64,000 bases of DNA. Source: Hybos culiciformis. Its lineage: Eukaryota > Arthropoda > Insecta > Diptera > Hybotidae. Location of the stretch: NCBI GenBank assembly GCA_964007475.1, contig OZ023273.1, forward strand, positions 36,454,436 through 36,518,435, in the 5' to 3' direction. The translations under genes and the position numbers were made by a program. Below, piece after piece: positions 59,936-64,000 of this stretch (its first letter is position 1; each line of letters opens with the position of its first letter). Under the pieces are notes generated by a model. The model was not told where the DNA came from and ran no database searches. It saw only the letters and a list, made by a program, of their open reading frames with translations.

Positions 59936-60279
59936 GGGGCTGTTCACAAATTACGTAACGGCCTAAGGGTGGAGGGGGGGGGGGTTTGAAATTTTGTTAC
60001 GGTTTGTTACGACGGGGGGGGGGGGGGGGTGTTTATAAAAATGTTATGTAACCAAATTTCCTCCTTTTTATAAAAAAAATTACACTAAATAAGTTATAAT
60101 GAATTTTGTTTTGTTTATTCGAATAAAAAAAATTTTCAAAAAGTAATTTAAATAGTGTTTAACTTTTGTTACGTTATTCTTCTGGGGGGGTCTTCGGAAT
60201 TTGTTACGATCTGTTACTAGGGGGGGGGGGGGGGTTAAAAAACGGCAAAAAAAGCGTTACGTAATATGTGAACAGTCCC
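59936..60279. mobile_element. PIF/Harbinger-type MITE, copy 2
   Basis: A 344-bp relative of the element at 27557-27857, with ends GGGGCTGTTCACAAATTACG and, on the other strand, GGGACTGTTCACATATTACG. It is flanked by TAA on both sides. Shared internal blocks include TTTGTTACGGTTTGTTACGA, GGAATTTGTTACGATCTGTT and AAAACGGCAAAAAA, plus long G runs. The middle differs from copy 1: it lacks the 13-bp repeats and carries unrelated AT-rich sequence. No transposase is present. Confidence 0.87.
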
Positions 60280-61242
60280 TAAAGAAAAATTAGATGAAAA
60301 AATTTATACCATTTAGTATTATTAAAATATTGAAACATATACAGAAAATATAATTCAAAAACATTAAATATTGTTAACTTGATATTAGATAATAGATTCT
60401 AATTGAACAAGACGTAAAACATTTTCTCATTTAATAGACAAAATAGTTAATATTTATAGATTTTTTTTCATCATTTATTGATATTATTTTCACTTTAAAA
60501 AACATCCATCATACATAGGTTTTTACTTTAACATCTCAGAGTTCTTCCAATTAAAGTTTATTTCTAATCTTTATTTGTAATGTCTTCGAACCGTTGAAGG
60601 TTGAACACACTGATAATGTGTCTATTGTCTACAATGGTGAACATAATATTTAAAAATAATTACACTTACGTATGAATGAAAAGTACCAATCTTTGAACAC
60701 GTTATTCCAAAATATATATATATATTATCTTCATTATTTCAAATATTAAATTCAGAATATTGAAGATCTGAAAAATCGAAATCCTGGATTTATAAAATAA
60801 TAATAAAATAAAACAAATGCATTAAATAATTTTAAATTTATTTTATTTTAAATTTTTAATATATTACATTTATAGAATTTATCGCAATATCATATAAGAT
60901 TTTTGGTTTAATTATTTTTACTTTAGTTTCTTATGTTTTACTTTAACTCACAATAAAAATTGTAATCCATACAAAAAAATTGCCATCTGAATTCTGGTAT
61001 TAATTTTATTTATTTGAACACAGTTTTGAAATATGTAATATAATTTCAAATCGATGAAAAAAAAAAACGTTTAAAAAAAATAAAATAAAAAAATAATAAT
61101 AATAATATAATTTCTTCGTGCATAAAGTATAGTTTCGATTCATTTGCTTTATCTGAACCAACAGTTTTGTGCTAAATTGATCTAGCTACACATACCGTTT
61201 GAGAATAAAACGTAGCGTGCCTGAATTAATACTTATTACAGA

Positions 61243-61811
61243 AGCCCTTATCATGGAAGACGCTGTCGTCTGTCGCCAAAGTCGTCTTTTAGAGTCGCCG
61301 ACGACTCTTTTTCGTATTACGGAAGGCGCCCAATTTTCAGGCGACTGTAATTGACAAGGCGCCTTCAACTTGATATGATAACACTTGTTTTTTTTGTGAA
61401 TAACAGCAACACCTAAATAAAAATCAAAAGAAAACGTTAAAATTTTTGAAGTTTAAAAAATAAAAATTGATTTTGATAAATAAAAAACTTATATTTACTT
61501 CATTTTTCAGAATTCTTAAGTTAAATAAAAATTTTTCAAAATATATTTTTCAAATTTTTTTTTTTTTTTCAAATTTGAATCATCAAAATAATATACTAGT
61601 CGTCTACTTGAAAGCAGGCGAAAGTAAATTTATTAAAAAGACGACAAAAACGACTTCAATAATACGGATTTTCAATTGATTGTCGTCTAGTGTCGCCCAG
61701 GCGACTAGACGACAAGTCGCCTGAAGGCGACAGCGACTTCCATGATACCAAATTGTCGCTTTTGGCGACTGGCGACTGGCGACGGCGACAGCGCCTTCCA
61801 TGATAAGGGCT
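61243..61811. mobile_element. Inverted-repeat element rich in GTCGCC/GGCGAC
   Basis: A 569-bp element whose ends AGCCCTTATCATGGAAG and CTTCCATGATAAGGGCT are perfect inverted repeats for 17 bases and continue as near-matches (CGCTGTCG). It is flanked by AGA on both sides, a possible 3-bp target duplication. Subterminal zones carry many copies of GGCGACT or AGTCGCC (for example TTGGCGACTGGCGACTGGCG near 61760) in both orientations. The core is AT-rich and noncoding. The superfamily is not assignable; the inverted ends argue for a DNA-transposon MITE. Confidence 0.75.
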
Positions 61812-63809
61812 AGATTGTACCAGAATTCAATTGACTTTTATTATTTCGAATTAATAATAATTAAAAAAAACTTTTAAAAAAAACTTTTTAAAAATAACAA
61901 CAAAAATATTTTAAATATACATAATTAAAAATTTTATAGGCCAAGAAATAAAAAATTGTGCATCATTTGAGCTTTTTAATTTCTTTTTTTTTTAATTTAA
62001 AACTTTATTGCAAAAAAATAATTGATGATATTTTCAATTCGTACTTAATATAGCAAAAGATTTTGCCGGACATGGTTCTGAATATACCTGTTTAATATAT
62101 TCACAATTCTAGCGATGATCATTATTTAAACAAATTAATTTCTAAATTACTTGTATTTTGAAAATTTTCTAAAAATGAAAAAATATTGACAAATGCCCAG
62201 TAAATTTTAATTCCAAGACACTTTTACGCGTCCCACACTATTTTGTCATGACTAATCGTGAAATTCATAAATGAAAAACTATCAACTTTTGATAATTATC
62301 AACCTAAATGTAAAAGCAGTCCTCCATTTAAAATCTTAGTTTGAAATCTCCATTCCATGTTTTGAAAATTTAAAACTTCAAGAGCACATAATACTATGGA
62401 TTATTTTAATATACCAAGAATTCTAGGAGAAACTTAGATGCAAAATATAAAATAACAAAATTTATACAAAAGAAAAACTAAAAACAAAATAAATGAACTT
62501 TATAGTAAATAACCCTTTTCTTGAAATCAGTTAATTTATTAAATATATAAAAAATTATCCAAACCACAGACGTCTTAAGTAATTGACAGCTTAAAAAAGC
62601 CGAAATTACTGTTGATTTGAGTATTTTATTTTATTAAAGATCGATCTTCAATAATTTTTAATAGTACACTACTAGCGAAAATTGTGCATCATCAAAAACT
62701 TATTTTTTATATATTTTTTTTTTTACAAATTTTTAGACAAAAATGTCCACAAAAAACAAAAAAATTTTAAACAGTCTTAAAATTTAAGTAAGAAGTCTGT
62801 AGTTTAAATAAATTTTCTTGATATACGAATTATTTTTAATCAAACTCGAATTTTCTAGGGAATATTAATTATTATTATGTTTTTTTTTTAAATAAACAAT
62901 ATTTATTTATCTTAATTTATAAAAATCGTTTATACGAAAATAATAAATGATTATTATTTGACATAAATTTATATATTGAACGTTTACATAAAAAAAAGTA
63001 TAATTCTTTAGAAACAAAAGCCAAAGAGGAAAGAATAGTTATCAAACCATATAAGTCGCCAATCAATAGACATTTTGTTACTTTTTGTGATATTTCATTT
63101 TGTGCTAAATTGAATAGTTTTAGTTAATAATTGAAATAACTTGAAGTCATTTCTAATATTAAATATAATGCATATAAAAATATCACAAAAAGTGAAAACT
63201 ATCGCCAGTATCACAAAATAAATTTGTTTTTGAAACTTGTTTTCAAATTATCGATGTAAAACTACATTTTTGAGTTTCTTTTTGTAAAATTAAATGCATT
63301 ATTAACATAAATTATATTATAATTTTTTTAAAATAATTTTTAGGTACAAATGTTTTTGTTTTTAATTTTGGTTTTTTTTTTCTTTTCGTTATAATACACC
63401 TCTATGAATATCTTAAGTTTTAACATATTTTTTATTTATTTTTTTTTTTCAATTTTGGTTAAAATAAATTTTTTCATTCAAATATATATATTTTGTGTAT
63501 AATTTTTTTTTAATTACTCAGTACAGAATTATAATTCGTTTATATTTTTTTTCATCAAATTTTAAAAGTAATATAATTGAATAAATTTTTTTGTCTACAA
63601 CTTAATTGTATATTGTATAATTTTAATTTTAATTTTAATTTACTTTATTTTTAATTTATTTTACTTGATAAAAAAAAACTTTTTTTAAGCAAAAGTAAAA
63701 TGAAATCGCTTTAGCAAATTAGCTTTTGTAATCTTTACAGTTAGAATAAGGAATTTAATAAAGTTCTTATAAGTTTTTCTGAAATAATTTTTTTAATAAT
63801 GTGAGAATT

Positions 63810-64000
63810 TTGAAAACCGATTTAAGAGCCCTCATTGTGAAAAATTGCAAAAAATTGGTCTTAGTTTGGCTTTGATTGTAGGGTTACTACAATCTAGATT
63901 GAAGTGATTTTTTGATATGTTTAGAGAGTGTATAACTGGCTCCAGGGTAGGTGAGGCGGATTTTTTAAATTTTGAATTTTTTGGCCCAAACGAGCCTTTA
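63810..64000. other. Non-AT-rich stretch at the window edge
   Basis: Sequence from about 63825 (GAGCCCTCATTGTG) to the end (CTGGCTCCAGGGTAGGTGAG, GGCCCAAACGAGCC) differs from the preceding AT-rich DNA and may be the beginning of a repeat or gene continuing beyond the window. It cannot be classified from what is visible. Confidence 0.3.

Larger units (their letters stand above)
54391..64000. other. Gene-poor AT-rich region upstream of IFT56, with mobile elements
   Basis: No coding gene could be supported. The region holds the IFT56 promoter at its left end, a 200-N gap, a long hairpin (56930-57204), a second Harbinger-type MITE (59936-60279) and a GTCGCC-rich inverted-repeat element (61243-61811). 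GC-richer stretches of unknown origin lie at 58495-58670 and 63890-64000. Frames at 55039-55621 and 57033-57732 are homopolymer or AT artefacts. Confidence 0.5.

Noticed and set aside
1..64000. CRISPR arrays, bacterial operons, rRNA and tRNA genes
   Set aside because: Spliced eukaryotic genes rule out CRISPR or operons, and reading both strands I saw no tRNA cloverleaf with A and B boxes or rRNA-like sequence; a tRNAscan run would settle the tRNA question.

Overview
The window is a piece of an insect nuclear genome, most likely a dipteran, although the species cannot be fixed from the sequence alone. It is very AT-rich. Genes are broken by short GT-AG introns, one protein is full of polyglutamine (CAG/CAA) tracts, and the identifiable proteins (Hsc70-4, Tom40 family, HPS5/pink, Ufl1, a sloppy-paired/fd19B-type forkhead factor) are animal genes with close fly relatives. 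One assembly gap of 200 N lies at 56335-56534.

Eight protein-coding genes can be reconstructed. In each of the seven spliced ones the exon phases join into a single open frame. From left to right they are: (1) minus 724-7292, a single-pass membrane protein with a von Willebrand factor C domain, a PPPY motif and a polyQ tail; (2) plus 9095-13137, the UFM1 E3 ligase Ufl1; (3) plus 16240-17022, an intronless forkhead repressor with an eh1 motif; (4) minus 17801-26528, PAXBP1/GCFC; (5) plus 31520-33487, cytosolic Hsc70-4; (6) plus 35644-39936, HPS5 of the BLOC-2 complex; (7) plus 41362-42818, a divergent Tom40; (8) minus 51891-54390, intraflagellar transport protein IFT56/TTC26. The set has no shared pathway and looks like an ordinary insect gene neighbourhood. 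Ufl1 and the VWC gene are divergently transcribed from a 1.8 kb spacer that holds a two-half-site p53-like palindrome.

Between and inside genes lie several compact non-autonomous elements. The most striking is a complete 1186-bp LTR element without protease, reverse transcriptase or integrase (a TRIM) in PAXBP1 intron 4. It has two 294-bp LTRs, a 6-bp target duplication, a polypurine tract, several copies of its primer-binding-like motif and a 21-bp (7-codon) tandem array. Others are two PIF/Harbinger-type MITEs with TWA target duplications (27557-27857 and 59936-60279), a 569-bp GTCGCC-rich inverted-repeat element (61243-61811), an ACAAATGTC repeat array (28186-28540) and several long hairpins (around 1890-2332, 29827-29952, 56930-57204).

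The most interesting gene-level signals are in the VWC membrane protein. A GC-AG intron follows its signal-peptide exon. Its transmembrane exon has two acceptors 12 bases apart: the upstream one introduces an in-frame TGA just before the membrane segment, and the downstream one restores the full protein. IFT56 is notable because its first coding exon contributes only the ATG. About half the window (13.1-16.2 kb, 26.5-31.5 kb, 42.8-51.9 kb, 54.4-64 kb) is AT-rich sequence in which no gene could be supported.
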